A DNA stretch of 64,000 bases from JBDTSW01 sp963782605 (GCA_963782605.1 CAWAKK010000006.1:62001-126000), one strand, 5' to 3'; positions 33,557-42,162 are shown, counted from the stretch's first letter. Notes: generated by a model from the sequence alone, not told the origin. A program made the numbers and translations.

Positions 33557-34234
33557 ATGGACGTCAGCGTTCGCCATGACCCGAGCTTCGCCGTCGCCCG
33601 GTGCACGCTCGCAGCCGGCGAGGCCGTGAAGGCCGAGTCGGGAGCGATGATGGCCACGTCGGCCGGGGTCTCGGTCGAGGCGGCGATGCAAGGTGGGCTC
33701 ATGGGCGGCCTCAAGCGCAGCGTGCTGGGCGGGGAGTCACTCTTCATCTCCACCTTCACGGCGCCAGATGGCGGCGGCTGGGTCGACTGCGCCGCGAACC
33801 TGCCGGGCGACATCGCGGTGATGGAAGTCTCCGACGCGCTCAACATCGCGAAGGGCAACTGGCTCTGCTCCTCAACGGGCCTTGAGCTGGACACCACGTG
33901 GGGTGGGTTCAAGAACCTGGTTGGCGGCGAGGGTGGGTTTCTGGTTCACATCACCGGATCCGGGCGTGCTGTCGTCTCCTGCTACGGAGCCCTCGACGCC
34001 GTCGAGCTGGGAGCTGGTGAGTCGCTCGTGCTGGACTCGGGCCACCTCGTCGCGTTCGACCCCTCGGTTCAGTTCACGACGCGGAAGGTCACGCAGGGTC
34101 TGATGGCCACGCTCAAGAGTGGGGAGGGCTTCGTCATGGAATTCACGGGGCCCGGAAGGGTCTTGACTCAGTCCCGAAGCCCCGCTGCGCTCGTCACCTG
34201 GCTGACGTCCGCGCTTCCGTTCAGCCGTTCCTGA
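33557..34234 (+). CDS. AIM24 family protein (TIGR00266)
   Basis: 225 aa from ATG 33557. The family pattern is visible: VKAESGAMMATSAGV, then GGLMGGLKRSVLGGES, FLVHITGSGRAVVS and LVAFDPSVQF. It forms a beta-prism/TRAP-like trimer; function in bacteria is unknown, while yeast Aim24 affects mitochondrial membrane organisation. It is divergent from cbs (82 bases) and in the same direction as the next small gene, 31 bases away. Confidence 0.92.
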   Translation: MDVSVRHDPSFAVARCTLAAGEAVKAESGAMMATSAGVSVEAAMQGGLMGGLKRSVLGGESLFISTFTAPDGGGWVDCAANLPGDIAVMEVSDALNIAKGNWLCSSTGLELDTTWGGFKNLVGGEGGFLVHITGSGRAVVSCYGALDAVELGAGESLVLDSGHLVAFDPSVQFTTRKVTQGLMATLKSGEGFVMEFTGPGRVLTQSRSPAALVTWLTSALPFSRS

Positions 34235-34265
34235 CTCCCTTCGGGTCCGTCCGGCGATACTTGAG

Positions 34266-34679
34266 GTGGTGTCCCAGAAGAACGTCGAGACCGTGCGCCG
34301 GTGGATGAACGCGATGAGCAGCGAGGATTTCGACACCGCGCTCGCGCTGGTTCATCCCGACGTCGTGTTCGTCCCGCCGGGTGGTCAGGCGCCGCTCAAG
34401 GGTGTCGAGCGCCTGCGGCGCTGGATGGAGCCTGACGCGTTTCAGCAGCAGGCGGTCAAATCACTTGACGTCGTGGTCGCCGCGGACAAGACCATCCTCG
34501 CGCGACAGCACCTCGCGGCCCGCGGCGCCGGGAGCGGCATCGAGCTGGACGTCCACACCTGGTCCGTCTGGACCTTGGACGGCGACGGCCTCATCACGCG
34601 GATCGCGATTTACCTCGACCACGAGGAAGACAAGGCCCGCAAAGCCGCCAGTCACTGGTCGACCACCGGCGCGGAATAG
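34266..34679 (+). CDS. SnoaL-like/NTF2-fold protein
   Basis: 137 aa. It starts KNVETVRRWMNAMSSEDFDTALALVHPDVVFVPPGG, split here as the N-terminal helix plus LALVHPDVVFVPP, typical of SnoaL-like polyketide-cyclase or ketosteroid-isomerase-like folds. HTWSVWTLDGDGLITRI and YLDHEEDKARKA close the fold. Two GTG codons lie in tandem (34266 and 34269). A GATACT box ends seven bases before the first, so the message may be leaderless. No substrate can be inferred. Confidence 0.85.
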   Translation: MVSQKNVETVRRWMNAMSSEDFDTALALVHPDVVFVPPGGQAPLKGVERLRRWMEPDAFQQQAVKSLDVVVAADKTILARQHLAARGAGSGIELDVHTWSVWTLDGDGLITRIAIYLDHEEDKARKAASHWSTTGAE

Positions 34680-34831
34680 GGCTCGGCGAGACTGCAGTGG
34701 CGGCGAGTAAACCTAGACGACGCGGTCTCGACGCTCGATTTCAGTAGCTTGATTCGCGATGGTTTCGCAGGGGAAGATCGCTTGCAAGGGCTCGTACTGG
34801 AAGATCGTGGCCTAGCCCCGCGGAGCTGTCT

Positions 34832-35440
34832 GTGTCGTCAACCGTCCTCTACATGTCGATGTCCCTGGACGGATTCATCACCGGGCCGAACGAGGGCCCG
34901 GACAACGCGCTGGGGGACGGCGGGCATCGCCTGCACGAATGGGCGTTGGGCACCGAGGCTGACCGGGCCAAGGGCCATGAGCATGCGCTCGAGCGTCTGT
35001 CAGGAGCCGATCGCGAAGTCTTCGAGGACATGATGTCCACCGGGGCGGTCCTGGCCGGACGGGGCACGTTCGAACCCGCGGGTGGATGGGGCGGCGACCA
35101 TCACGACGGTGTGCCGATCTTCATTCTCAGCCGGCACGAGCCCAGCCCCGAGTTCGCCCAATGGCCCACCGTCACCTACGTGAGCGACCTCGAATCAGCC
35201 GTCGGTCAGGCGAAACAGGCTGCCGGAGACAGGAACGTCCTCGTCCACGGCGCATCGATAGCGCAGTGGAGCCTGGCTGCCGGCCTCCTGGACGAGTTGC
35301 AGATCCACCTCGTTCCGGTCTTGTTCGGGGATGGCCGCAGGCTCTTCGAGCACCTTGGGACCGAACAGCCGGAGCTGGAGCCGATCCGAGTGGCGCAGGG
35401 TCGCGACGCCACGCACCTGCGTTATCGGGTCCGACGCTGA
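34832..35440 (+). CDS. Dihydrofolate reductase-like (RibD C-terminal domain) protein
   Basis: 202 aa from GTG 34832. The start VLYMSMSLDGFITGPNEGPDN is the classic first strand and loop of the RibD_C/DHFR-like family, here as SMSLDGFITGPNEGP. GAVLAGRGTFEPAGGWGG, VPIFILSRHEP and VLVHGASIAQWSLAAGLLDE follow in normal order. Such stand-alone proteins are probable NAD(P)H-dependent reductases, not confirmed DHFRs. The 152 bases upstream hold no clear gene. It converges on a DUF1801 gene. Confidence 0.9.
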   Translation: MSSTVLYMSMSLDGFITGPNEGPDNALGDGGHRLHEWALGTEADRAKGHEHALERLSGADREVFEDMMSTGAVLAGRGTFEPAGGWGGDHHDGVPIFILSRHEPSPEFAQWPTVTYVSDLESAVGQAKQAAGDRNVLVHGASIAQWSLAAGLLDELQIHLVPVLFGDGRRLFEHLGTEQPELEPIRVAQGRDATHLRYRVRR

Positions 35441-35467
35441 CTTCCGCGGCCGGGCGGCGGCTGTAGC

Positions 35468-35866
35468 TCACCCCGACGTGTTCAGTTCCACGGCGGCGCG
35501 AATGAGCTCCTTGAACGCCTCCTCATCGATCTCATCGTCCTCATGGAAGTCGATCGCGCGCCTCGTGTTCCCCTCAAGGCTGGCGTTGAAGAGGCCCGAC
35601 GGATCGTCCAGAGCCGCTCCGTTCATGAACGTCAGCTTGACGCGGCTCTTGTAGGTCTCACCGGTGCAGATCACTCCGTCGTGAGACCAGACGGGCACAC
35701 CCGCCGGAGCCGAGGGCTTCCTCCACTTCACCTCCTCGACGACTTCGGGGTCGGCCTCGTTAACGAGAGTTCGGACCCGAGCGAGCGTCTCGCCCCGCCA
35801 ATCGCCCAGCTCCTCGATTCGCGCATCTATCTCCTGAGAGGGAGATTCTCCTTCTTTTCCTTCCAT
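35468..35866 (-). CDS. DUF1801 (YdhG/YobT-like) protein, copy 1
   Basis: 132 aa. The DUF1801 fold (iron-chaperone YdhG family) is seen as VVEEVKWRKPSAPAGVPVW, then GVICTGETYKSRVKLTF and DDPSGLFNASLEG. ATG 35866 is preceded by GGAAAGGA. A close paralogue lies at 38231-38629 with the same core. Proposed roles range from frataxin-like iron handling to stress adaptation and are unproven. Confidence 0.88.
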   Translation of the reverse strand: MEGKEGESPSQEIDARIEELGDWRGETLARVRTLVNEADPEVVEEVKWRKPSAPAGVPVWSHDGVICTGETYKSRVKLTFMNGAALDDPSGLFNASLEGNTRRAIDFHEDDEIDEEAFKELIRAAVELNTSG

Positions 35867-36000
35867 CGAGCCGTCCTTTCCCTCTTCGTGCTCGTTGTCG
35901 CTCGCCCTGTCACCTGAGTATCACGCACCTCGCGCTGACCGGACCGAGTCCCGGCTCGGCGTAGGCTCGAGTGAAAGCTTGAACTGGGGCCTCCGCCGGC

Positions 36001-37043
36001 TCACCCCGGCTCGATCCCGATCGCATCGTCCAGCAGCTTCACGATCTCAGTCTCGCTAGGTGGCGCGTTGCAGGCGACCGTGTACTCAATCTCGCTCTCG
36101 GCGCCATGGAGCGACGTGAAGGAGACCCCGGCATCACCCCCCTGCGCACAATGGAACGACGGCCCCCCGGGACGCTGGTAGATCCAGACGCCGAGCCCGT
36201 AGAAGGTGCCGGGGGTGGATGCCGGGACCTGCGGCCCGAGGAAGCGCCGGCGCCAGTCGCGGCCCACGATCAAATCGCCATCGAGCGCTGCCCAGAAGCG
36301 CGCCATGTCGCGTGCGGTGGAGAACGCACCGCCGTCAGGCCCGCCTACGACGGGAAGGTTGTAGACGTTTGTCCTCCAGGAGCCGTCCGCCGCGTCGACG
36401 TATCCGAGCGCGGTGGACCCTGGGAGGGCATCGAGGCGGAAGAAGCCCGAGTCGGACATGCCGGCCCGGTCGAAGATTCGCGCCTGAACGAACTCCTGGT
36501 AGGGAACGCCCGCGAGCTCTTCGATGACAAGCCCGAGGAGGATGAAGCCCGAGTTCGAGTAACTGAACCGTTCGCCGGGGCGGAACTTCTGCGGCAGCTC
36601 CGCTAGGAGCGGCAGGTAGTCGCGCGGCCGTTCGAGCCGGTACCAGGGGATCGAGACGTGAAAGCTCGTGAAGTCGGTGACGACCTCCTCGTCGTAGTGG
36701 TCGCCGACCCCCGAGGTGTGCGTGAGCAGCCGCTCGATCGTCACCTCGCGCGGAACATGCGGGAGCGACACGTCGAGCACGTCCGTGAGGGATGTGTCGA
36801 GCGTCAGCTGGCCATCCTCCATCAGCGCACAAACACCGAGCGCTGTGAATGTCTTCGTCGTGCTCGCGGTGCCGAACCGAGTCTGCATCGTGTTCACGAC
36901 CTCGTTGGCTCGATCCGCGTAGCCGTACGCCCGCTCCAGCACGAGATCGGGACCGAAGCGCACAGCGACCACCCCTGAGAAGCCGTTCGCTGCGCGGCCG
37001 TGTCGAGCCTGGCGAACAGGCCTTCAGCGCTCTGCACATCCAT
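36001..37043 (-). pseudogene. Serine hydrolase (beta-lactamase family), 5' end shifted by one base
   Basis: The main frame (from 36972) lacks a normal start. It contains ASTTKTFTALG (SxxK nucleophile), YSNSGFILLG (YxN) and a C-terminal HCAQGGDAG in place of the usual HGG/KTG. Upstream in another frame, ATG 37043 begins MDVQSAEGLFARLDTAAQR. Adding one base near 36988 joins this to NGFSGVVAVRFGPD, the normal domain start, giving 347 aa in total. A TAGCCT box is nine bases before that ATG. The family includes esterases, DD-peptidases and class C-like beta-lactamases; there is no signal peptide. Confidence 0.83.
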
Positions 37044-37107
37044 GCGCCGCCGAGGCTAGCTACGTGGCCGAGCGACGGTGGGCTACGCGCAGCCAGCGAC
37101 CGGGAGA

Positions 37108-37150
37108 TGGAGCTAGCCGGACTCGGACCGGCGACCTCTTGGGTGCGACG
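37108..37150 (-). repeat. tRNA-Ala 3'-half fragment (degenerate copy 1)
   Basis: The minus strand ends ...AGGTC-GCCGG-TCCGAGT-CCGGC-TAGCTCC-A, a complete T arm and acceptor 3' strand like the tRNA-Ala at 56370-56442, including CGCACCCA of the anticodon arm. The 5' half is missing. The match to the intact gene even includes six bases beyond the tRNA end (GGAGAT on the plus strand). It could be the remnant of an attachment site. Confidence 0.6.
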
Positions 37151-37166
37151 ACGGTACGGGCCACCC

Positions 37167-37529
37167 TCAGCCAGCGAGAACGATCATCACGATCACCACG
37201 GCACCCAGCAGCGGCCCCGCAACGACCAGAGCCGGCTCGATGAGCGAGGGTCGCCTCCGCCCGCTGAGGTTCAAACTCGCGACCGAGCGTCCCCGAGCAG
37301 TGCCCTCGAAGAAGAGGGCGGTCCCGTAGATGGCGAAGGCGATTCCGACCGCGGCGTAGGGCCAGGTGGTGCCCGAGTCGCTGAGCTCGGGCACCACCCT
37401 GCCGAGGCCGACTGCCACCGCCAACGCCGTGAGCCCGGTTCGCCACCAGGCAAGCTGAGTGCGCTCGACAGCCAGCGATGTTTGCCGATCGGTCACGGCC
37501 GTCCGCTCGTCGTTCCGCTCGTCGTTCAC
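37167..37529 (-). CDS. DUF202 family membrane protein (YidH-like)
   Basis: 120 aa. The family start LAVERTQLAWWRTGLTALAVAVG (shown here as AVERTQLAWWRTGL) is diagnostic of DUF202, small three-helix membrane proteins of unknown function. Two more helices follow (WPYAAVGIAFAIYGTALFF and PALVVAGPLLGAVVIVMIVLA). It lies beside the tRNA fragment. Confidence 0.88.
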   Translation of the reverse strand: MNDERNDERTAVTDRQTSLAVERTQLAWWRTGLTALAVAVGLGRVVPELSDSGTTWPYAAVGIAFAIYGTALFFEGTARGRSVASLNLSGRRRPSLIEPALVVAGPLLGAVVIVMIVLAG

Positions 37530-37664
37530 CCGACCTCCCCGAGTCCTCGTCGCGACCCGGCGACGCGATTCACAACCACTTCGGTGGAAACGTAGAGGGC
37601 GTCGCGGATCTGGGCCGGCGTGGGCCCTCGCTGGAGCTCCGGCTGCCGTGTCAGGCCGACCGGG

Positions 37665-38069
37665 TCAGTCCCAGTAGGCCTGCTGGTTCCAGCGGACCGT
37701 CAGCTGGTAGATGATCGTCACGTCGAGGATGATGATCAGGAACGCCCAGAGCGGGGCGGCGGGGAACCACACGATCTGCGAGATCGCGCTGACCGTCAGC
37801 AGGAACACCGCCACGATGCGAGCGACTCCGCGCCCGACCAGCAGGCCGACGCCCGTGAGCGCGACGGCGGATCCGAGAATCAGATGAACCCAGCCCCAGG
37901 TTGTGATGTCGGCGATGATCGCCCCCTGTCCGCCGACGACGACAATGTCGTCGTTGAGAATCGCGCCGAGCCCCCAGAGCGCATCAAGGGACCCGACGAT
38001 GAACATGACGAACCCTGCGAAGGCCGCCCAGCCAGACTCTCCACCCCGGTCCTTGCTCGTCGACTCCAT
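37665..38069 (-). CDS. Four-helix membrane protein (DUF7144-like)
   Basis: 134 aa from ATG 38069, preceded by GGAGCAAGG; the longer frame upstream is Arg-rich and rejected. The pattern GWAAFAGFVMFIVGSLDALWG, here in part as FAGFVMFIVGSLDALWG, then TTWGWVHLILG and a third and fourth helix, is that of actinobacterial DUF7144 membrane proteins. Function unknown. Confidence 0.82.
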   Translation of the reverse strand: MESTSKDRGGESGWAAFAGFVMFIVGSLDALWGLGAILNDDIVVVGGQGAIIADITTWGWVHLILGSAVALTGVGLLVGRGVARIVAVFLLTVSAISQIVWFPAAPLWAFLIIILDVTIIYQLTVRWNQQAYWD

Positions 38070-38230
38070 CCTTGCTCCCTTCGTTTCATCCGCCCCGGTG
38101 ACATCCGTAGGCGCGTCACCGGTTCGACGCTGGCGGACAAAACCCTGCCCGAAGACGAGACCTTCCCGAGAATCGCCGCCGGCCCGACGGGGCCTCTTCT
38201 GGCGCCGCAAGGGCGGCACTCAGCCGCGGG

Positions 38231-38629
38231 TTACGACGCGTTCAGCTCAGCCGCTGCACGGACGAGAGCTTTGAAGGCCTCCTCGTCAATGCCGTCTCCC
38301 TCGTGGAGATCGATGGCGCGGCTCACCTTGGCCTCGAGGCTGGCATTGAAGAGGCCGGCTGGATCCTCCAACGAGGCTCCCTTGGCGAAAGTCAGCTTCA
38401 CCTTGCCCTTGAAGGGCTCGCCGGTGAAAAGCATCCCGTCGTAGGACCAAACGGGGACGCCGGAAGGGTTTGACGGCTTTCGCCATTTGATCTCTTCGAC
38501 GACGTCGGGAACAGCCTGCTTGGTCAGCCCGCGGATTCGCAAGAGCATCTTCCCGCGCCAATCGTCCACCTCCGCGATCCTTGCGTCGACGAGCTCAGAC
38601 GGTGTCTCTGGTTCGGATTGGGCGGGCAT
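38231..38629 (-). CDS. DUF1801 (YdhG/YobT-like) protein, copy 2
   Basis: 132 aa from ATG 38629. It shares most of its core with the copy at 35468-35866: DDWRGKMLLRIRGL, VVEEIKWRKPSNPSGVPVW, KVKLTFAKGASLEDPAGLF and IDEEAFKALVRAAAELNAS. The two are clearly local paralogues separated by about 2.4 kb of unrelated genes. Function of the family is unproven (iron chaperone suggested). A TCTAAT sequence abuts the ATG, too close for a simple leaderless arrangement. Confidence 0.87.
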   Translation of the reverse strand: MPAQSEPETPSELVDARIAEVDDWRGKMLLRIRGLTKQAVPDVVEEIKWRKPSNPSGVPVWSYDGMLFTGEPFKGKVKLTFAKGASLEDPAGLFNASLEAKVSRAIDLHEGDGIDEEAFKALVRAAAELNAS

Positions 38630-38718
38630 GATTAGACCCTTGCAGATTGCACTCGGGGGCGGAACGCTCGCGCACATGGTCTCGGGCCCGGGCTACGCGC
38701 GCTGGTGGGAGGCGGCCA

Positions 38719-39579
38719 TCACCGCCGCGCCCGTTCCGCCGCTTCGGTGTGCTCGAGAATCGCGGCGACCAGCATCTCCCAGTCGTCGCGATAGACACCG
38801 TGCCCGGCGCCCTCCAGGGTGAGCAGCCTGGCACCGGGAATGTCCGCGGCTAGAACCTCGCCATGCTTGAGCGGAAACATCGGGTCGGCGGCCCCGTGGA
38901 TGACGAGCGTCGGGACAGTGATCGAAGACAGCGGCCTCGACGATCCCTCGCCGTGGGACATGAGATCGTGGTTCTGCACCGCGGCGAAGTCCCGTGCCCG
39001 CTCGACGTCGCGCCGGACGAGCTCACGCGCTCGGGCCTCGTCGAATACCCGCTCGCCGCCCGCAAGGAGGTGCCAGTAAGCGACCAAGTAGTCGATGACG
39101 GAATCGGGGTCCGACCAGTCGGCCTCGGCCGTGGCGATGAAGCGACTGAACGCTTGCGTAGGCGGCGGCAGGTCGCGGTCGCTGCCGGTCGCGGGGGAGG
39201 TGCTGATCAGGGTGAGGGAAAGCACCCGATCGGCGGAGTCGAGAGCGAGCTCTTGGGCGATCCCTCCACCGGCCGAGACGCCGACCAGGTGCGCGGCCGA
39301 GATGCCGAAGCCATCGAGCACGCGGGCGACGTCAGCTGTGAGATCAGCCCCGGTGTACTCGGGCCGGCCGGGCTCGTAGGTGAGCGAGCGGCCGGTGTCG
39401 CGGTGGTCGTAGCGGATCACGTACCGCCCGCCGCTCGCGAGCATCCGGCAGAAGTCGTCCTCCCACCAGAGCATCGACGAGCCGATGCCCATGATCAGCA
39501 GGATCGGCGGATGCGCTGTGTCGCCGAACGGCTCGGCACACAGCTGGACACCGTTCGCTTCGATCGTTCGCTCGGCCAC
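38719..39579 (-). CDS. Alpha/beta hydrolase
   Basis: 286 aa from GTG 39579, preceded by GAGGAG at four bases; a much longer frame upstream is antisense to the ROK gene. Visible are PPILLIMGIGSSMLWW, YDHRDTGRS, the nucleophile elbow VGVSAGGGIAQ (Ser), VIHGAADPMFP (Asp) and EGAGHGVYRDD (His). All catalytic residues are in place. It belongs to the aclacinomycin methylesterase/haloalkane-type group. It lies just downstream of the ROK regulator in the same direction. Confidence 0.92.
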   Translation of the reverse strand: MAERTIEANGVQLCAEPFGDTAHPPILLIMGIGSSMLWWEDDFCRMLASGGRYVIRYDHRDTGRSLTYEPGRPEYTGADLTADVARVLDGFGISAAHLVGVSAGGGIAQELALDSADRVLSLTLISTSPATGSDRDLPPPTQAFSRFIATAEADWSDPDSVIDYLVAYWHLLAGGERVFDEARARELVRRDVERARDFAAVQNHDLMSHGEGSSRPLSSITVPTLVIHGAADPMFPLKHGEVLAADIPGARLLTLEGAGHGVYRDDWEMLVAAILEHTEAAERARR

Positions 39580-39617
39580 GCTGCTCCTCTCTCTTGGCCG
39601 ATCTCCCAAGGTCGGCA

Positions 39618-40844
39618 TCAGCCGATCGCGGCCGCGTCGCCTGGAGGTCTGGCGGCGATGGCGGCGTCGATCGCGACGGGCGAGAGGACGTGCTCGGTGA
39701 CCATCGCCGCTGCCCCGATAACTCCTGCGCGATCCGCGAGCTGGCTCCGGACCACCCGCAGGTGCCGGGTCGCGAGTGGCAGCGAGCGCTGGTAGACGAC
39801 CTCGCGGATCCCGGCGAGTAGCTGCTCGTGGGCCTGAGCCACGTCCCCGCCGATCACCATCACCGACGGGTTGTAGAGATTGACCGACGCTGCGAGCACC
39901 TCTCCGATCAGCCTTCCGGAGTCCCGTACGAGCGAGACCGCGGCGGGCTCGCCGGCACGCGCGAGATCGACCACCGCTCGCGCGTGCGGAGCGTCGAGCC
40001 CCTGCTCGCGCAGCCGCCGGGCCATCGCCCCGCCCCCAGCGAGCGCCTCCAGGCAGCCCACGTTTCCGCAGGAGCAGCTCACGTGCTCGGCCTCGTCTCC
40101 GGCTGCCACCCTGATGTGGCCGATGTCGCCCGCCGCCCCATCGGCGCCCCGGTGGATCCGCCCGTCGCTTACGACGCCGCAGCCGATGCCGGTCCCGACC
40201 TTCACAAACAGCAGATGGGCCACCGAGCGCCAATGCGTCCAGTGCTCGCCGAGGCCCATGATGTTCACGTCGTTGTCGACCAGCACCGGCACGCCGTAGC
40301 GGTCGGCGAAACGCTCCGGAACCGGGTAGCCGTCCCAGCCGGGCATGATTGGCGGATTTCGGGGCCGGCCCGTCGCATGCTCCACGGGGCCCGGGACGCC
40401 GATGCCGATGCCGCGCACGTCGTCGTCGCCGCGCCCGATCTCGCGGAGCAACGCGTGGAACCGTTCGTCGGCCCAGTCGAGGACCGGCTCAGGACCGGCG
40501 GCGATCTCGATGTCGCCGCGCTCCTCTGCCAGCACCGCGCCGCCCAGGTTCGTGACCGCAAGCCGGGAGTGGGTCGCCCCGAGGTCCGCCGCCAGGACGA
40601 CGCCTGCGTCGTCGTTGAAGGTGAGGACCGAGGGAGGCCGGCCGCCCGTCGACTCCTCGCTGTCGAGCTCGCGGAGCAGCCCTTGCGCCTGCAGCTGTCC
40701 GAGGCGCTGGGAGATCGTCGACCGGGCCAGCCCGGTCAGCGCCGCCAGGTCGGCCCGCGTGGCTCCGTCGGCCTCCCGGATGAGCCGCAGCATCATCCCC
40801 GCGCCGAGCGGCTCCGGGGCGCCGGACCAGGGGTCGGAGGCCAT
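39618..40844 (-). CDS. ROK family transcriptional repressor (NagC/XylR-type)
   Basis: 408 aa. An N-terminal winged helix (TRADLAALTGLARSTISQRL, about residues 29-48) precedes a ROK sugar-kinase-like domain with LAADLGATHSRLAV, GIGVPGPVEHATG and VDNDVN. The zinc motif is GHIRVAAGD ... CSCGNVGCLE. ROK repressors release DNA on binding a sugar or sugar phosphate. The divergent sugar/polyol ABC operon starting at 40981 is the obvious target. The start lies seven bases after a weak TTGACT element with TTGACA 17 bases further up. Confidence 0.94.
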   Translation of the reverse strand: MASDPWSGAPEPLGAGMMLRLIREADGATRADLAALTGLARSTISQRLGQLQAQGLLRELDSEESTGGRPPSVLTFNDDAGVVLAADLGATHSRLAVTNLGGAVLAEERGDIEIAAGPEPVLDWADERFHALLREIGRGDDDVRGIGIGVPGPVEHATGRPRNPPIMPGWDGYPVPERFADRYGVPVLVDNDVNIMGLGEHWTHWRSVAHLLFVKVGTGIGCGVVSDGRIHRGADGAAGDIGHIRVAAGDEAEHVSCSCGNVGCLEALAGGGAMARRLREQGLDAPHARAVVDLARAGEPAAVSLVRDSGRLIGEVLAASVNLYNPSVMVIGGDVAQAHEQLLAGIREVVYQRSLPLATRHLRVVRSQLADRAGVIGAAAMVTEHVLSPVAIDAAIAARPPGDAAAIG

Positions 40845-40864
40845 TGAGCCCAGTCAATCAGCGG

Positions 40865-40889
40865 CTTCAGACCTTGTCAAGCGCTGAAG
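40865..40889. promoter_or_regulatory. Candidate operator: CTTCAG-N13-CTGAAG
   Basis: A perfect 6-bp inverted repeat flanks 13 bases and covers the minus-strand TTGACA (40875-40880) of the ROK gene. Its place in the divergent spacer makes it a candidate site for autoregulation by the ROK protein. No second copy is seen near the plus-strand promoter. Confidence 0.4.
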
Positions 40890-40945
40890 TCTTGGCTTTG
40901 CGAAGCGGCCATACGCACTTCCGCACGACATTCGGCAACTTTTGC

Positions 40946-40974
40946 TTGACATCAATTCAAAAGCCCTATAGGTT
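40946..40974 (+). promoter_or_regulatory. Promoter of the sugar/polyol operon, leaderless
   Basis: TTGACA (40946-40951), a 17-base spacer and TAGGTT (40969-40974) form a near-consensus housekeeping promoter. The ATG is at 40981, so the predicted start site coincides with the start codon. This is the best-supported promoter in the window. Confidence 0.7.
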
Positions 40975-40980
40975 CGCGGC

Positions 40981-42162
40981 ATGGAGGAGGGCGGAGCCCT
41001 GGTCGCAGAGGCGCGAGGCAAGCAGCCGGCGTCCCGGCCGTTGCGCGCGGGCGTCATCGGCGCCGGGTTCATCGGTCGCGTTCACGCTCAGGCGGCCCGT
41101 GCCGCCGGCGCCTGTCTCGCCGGCGTCGTCGCGTCCTCCCCGGAGCGAAGCGCCGAGGTAAGCCGCGAGCTCGGCGTGGACGCCGTCTACGCCACCTCCG
41201 GGGAGCTGATCGCCTCGGAGGAGATCGACGTTGTGCACGTTTGCGCTCCCAACGACCTGCATCTCAGTCTCACGGAAGCGGCGCTCCGGGCTGGCAAGCA
41301 CGTCGTGTGCGAGAAGCCGATCGCCTTCGACTCCGGCGGCGCCGCGGAGCTGGTCCGCGCGGCCGAGGCCGCGGGCCGGGTGGCCACCGTCCCTTTCGCA
41401 TACCGCTACTACCCGATCGTCCGCGAGGCGCGGAGCCGCATCCGCTCCGGTTCGATCGGCGGGATCCGCCTCGTTTATGGCACCTACCTCCAGGATTGGC
41501 TTCTCACCCCCGAGGACAACAACTGGCGCGTCGACGCGCAGCGGGGCGGGCCCTCGCGCGCCTTCGCGGACATCGGGGCGCACTGGTGTGACCTCGTCGA
41601 GTTCGTCACGGGCGATCGCATCGCCGCGCTCACCGCTCGGACGATGATCGCCGAGCCGGAGCGCCGGAACGGCGGTGGGCATTCGTTCTCCTCCGTCGGT
41701 GACGGTAGGAACGTCGCCTCCCGACGCGTCGAAACGGAGGACGTCGCCACGTTGCTCTTCGAGATGAAGGACGGGGCGCTTGGGTCGCTCGTGGTCTCGC
41801 AGGTCTCGGCCGGCCGCAAGAACCGGCTCTGGTTCGAGGTCTCCGGAACGGAACTCGGCATCTCCTTCGATCAGGAAAACCCGGAGACGCTGTGGGTCGG
41901 GGGGCGCGGCGGAAACCTCTCCGTCCCACGCGACCACGGGACCCTCGCTCCGGAGGCGGCCGCCTACGCGACGCTCCCTGGCGGCCATCCACAGGGCTTC
42001 AACGCGTGCTTCGACGCGTTCGTGGCCGACACCTACAAGGCGATCGCCGGGGAACGCCCGGACGGACTCCCCGGCCTCGCCGACGGGCTCCGCGCGACCG
42101 AGATCACCGAGGCCGTGCTGAGCTCCGCGGAGTCCCGCGACTGGGTCGAGGTGCCCGCGTGA
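40981..42162 (+). CDS. Gfo/Idh/MocA family oxidoreductase (sugar or inositol dehydrogenase)
   Basis: 393 aa. The NAD-binding motif is AGVIGAGFIGRVHA (about residues 23-36). Then HVCAPNDLH and CEKPIAFD follow, with the catalytic Lys of EKP. FADIGAHWCDLVEFVTGD is in the substrate half. These enzymes oxidise sugars, inositols or gluconates with NAD(P). It opens a five-gene operon with an isomerase and an RbsA/RbsC/RbsB-type transporter, so it probably oxidises the imported compound. The start is set by the leaderless promoter. The next gene overlaps its stop (GTGA). Confidence 0.93.
   Translation: MEEGGALVAEARGKQPASRPLRAGVIGAGFIGRVHAQAARAAGACLAGVVASSPERSAEVSRELGVDAVYATSGELIASEEIDVVHVCAPNDLHLSLTEAALRAGKHVVCEKPIAFDSGGAAELVRAAEAAGRVATVPFAYRYYPIVREARSRIRSGSIGGIRLVYGTYLQDWLLTPEDNNWRVDAQRGGPSRAFADIGAHWCDLVEFVTGDRIAALTARTMIAEPERRNGGGHSFSSVGDGRNVASRRVETEDVATLLFEMKDGALGSLVVSQVSAGRKNRLWFEVSGTELGISFDQENPETLWVGGRGGNLSVPRDHGTLAPEAAAYATLPGGHPQGFNACFDAFVADTYKAIAGERPDGLPGLADGLRATEITEAVLSSAESRDWVEVPA

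Noticed and set aside
34759..34815. 18-codon frame upstream of the RibD-like gene
   Set aside because: Ribosome-binding site is lacking and I cannot distinguish it from chance; it could be a leader but has no regulatory structure.
39580..40233. Upstream extension of the alpha/beta hydrolase frame
   Set aside because: It is another frame of the ROK gene; GTG 39579 has a good ribosome-binding site and matches the family start.
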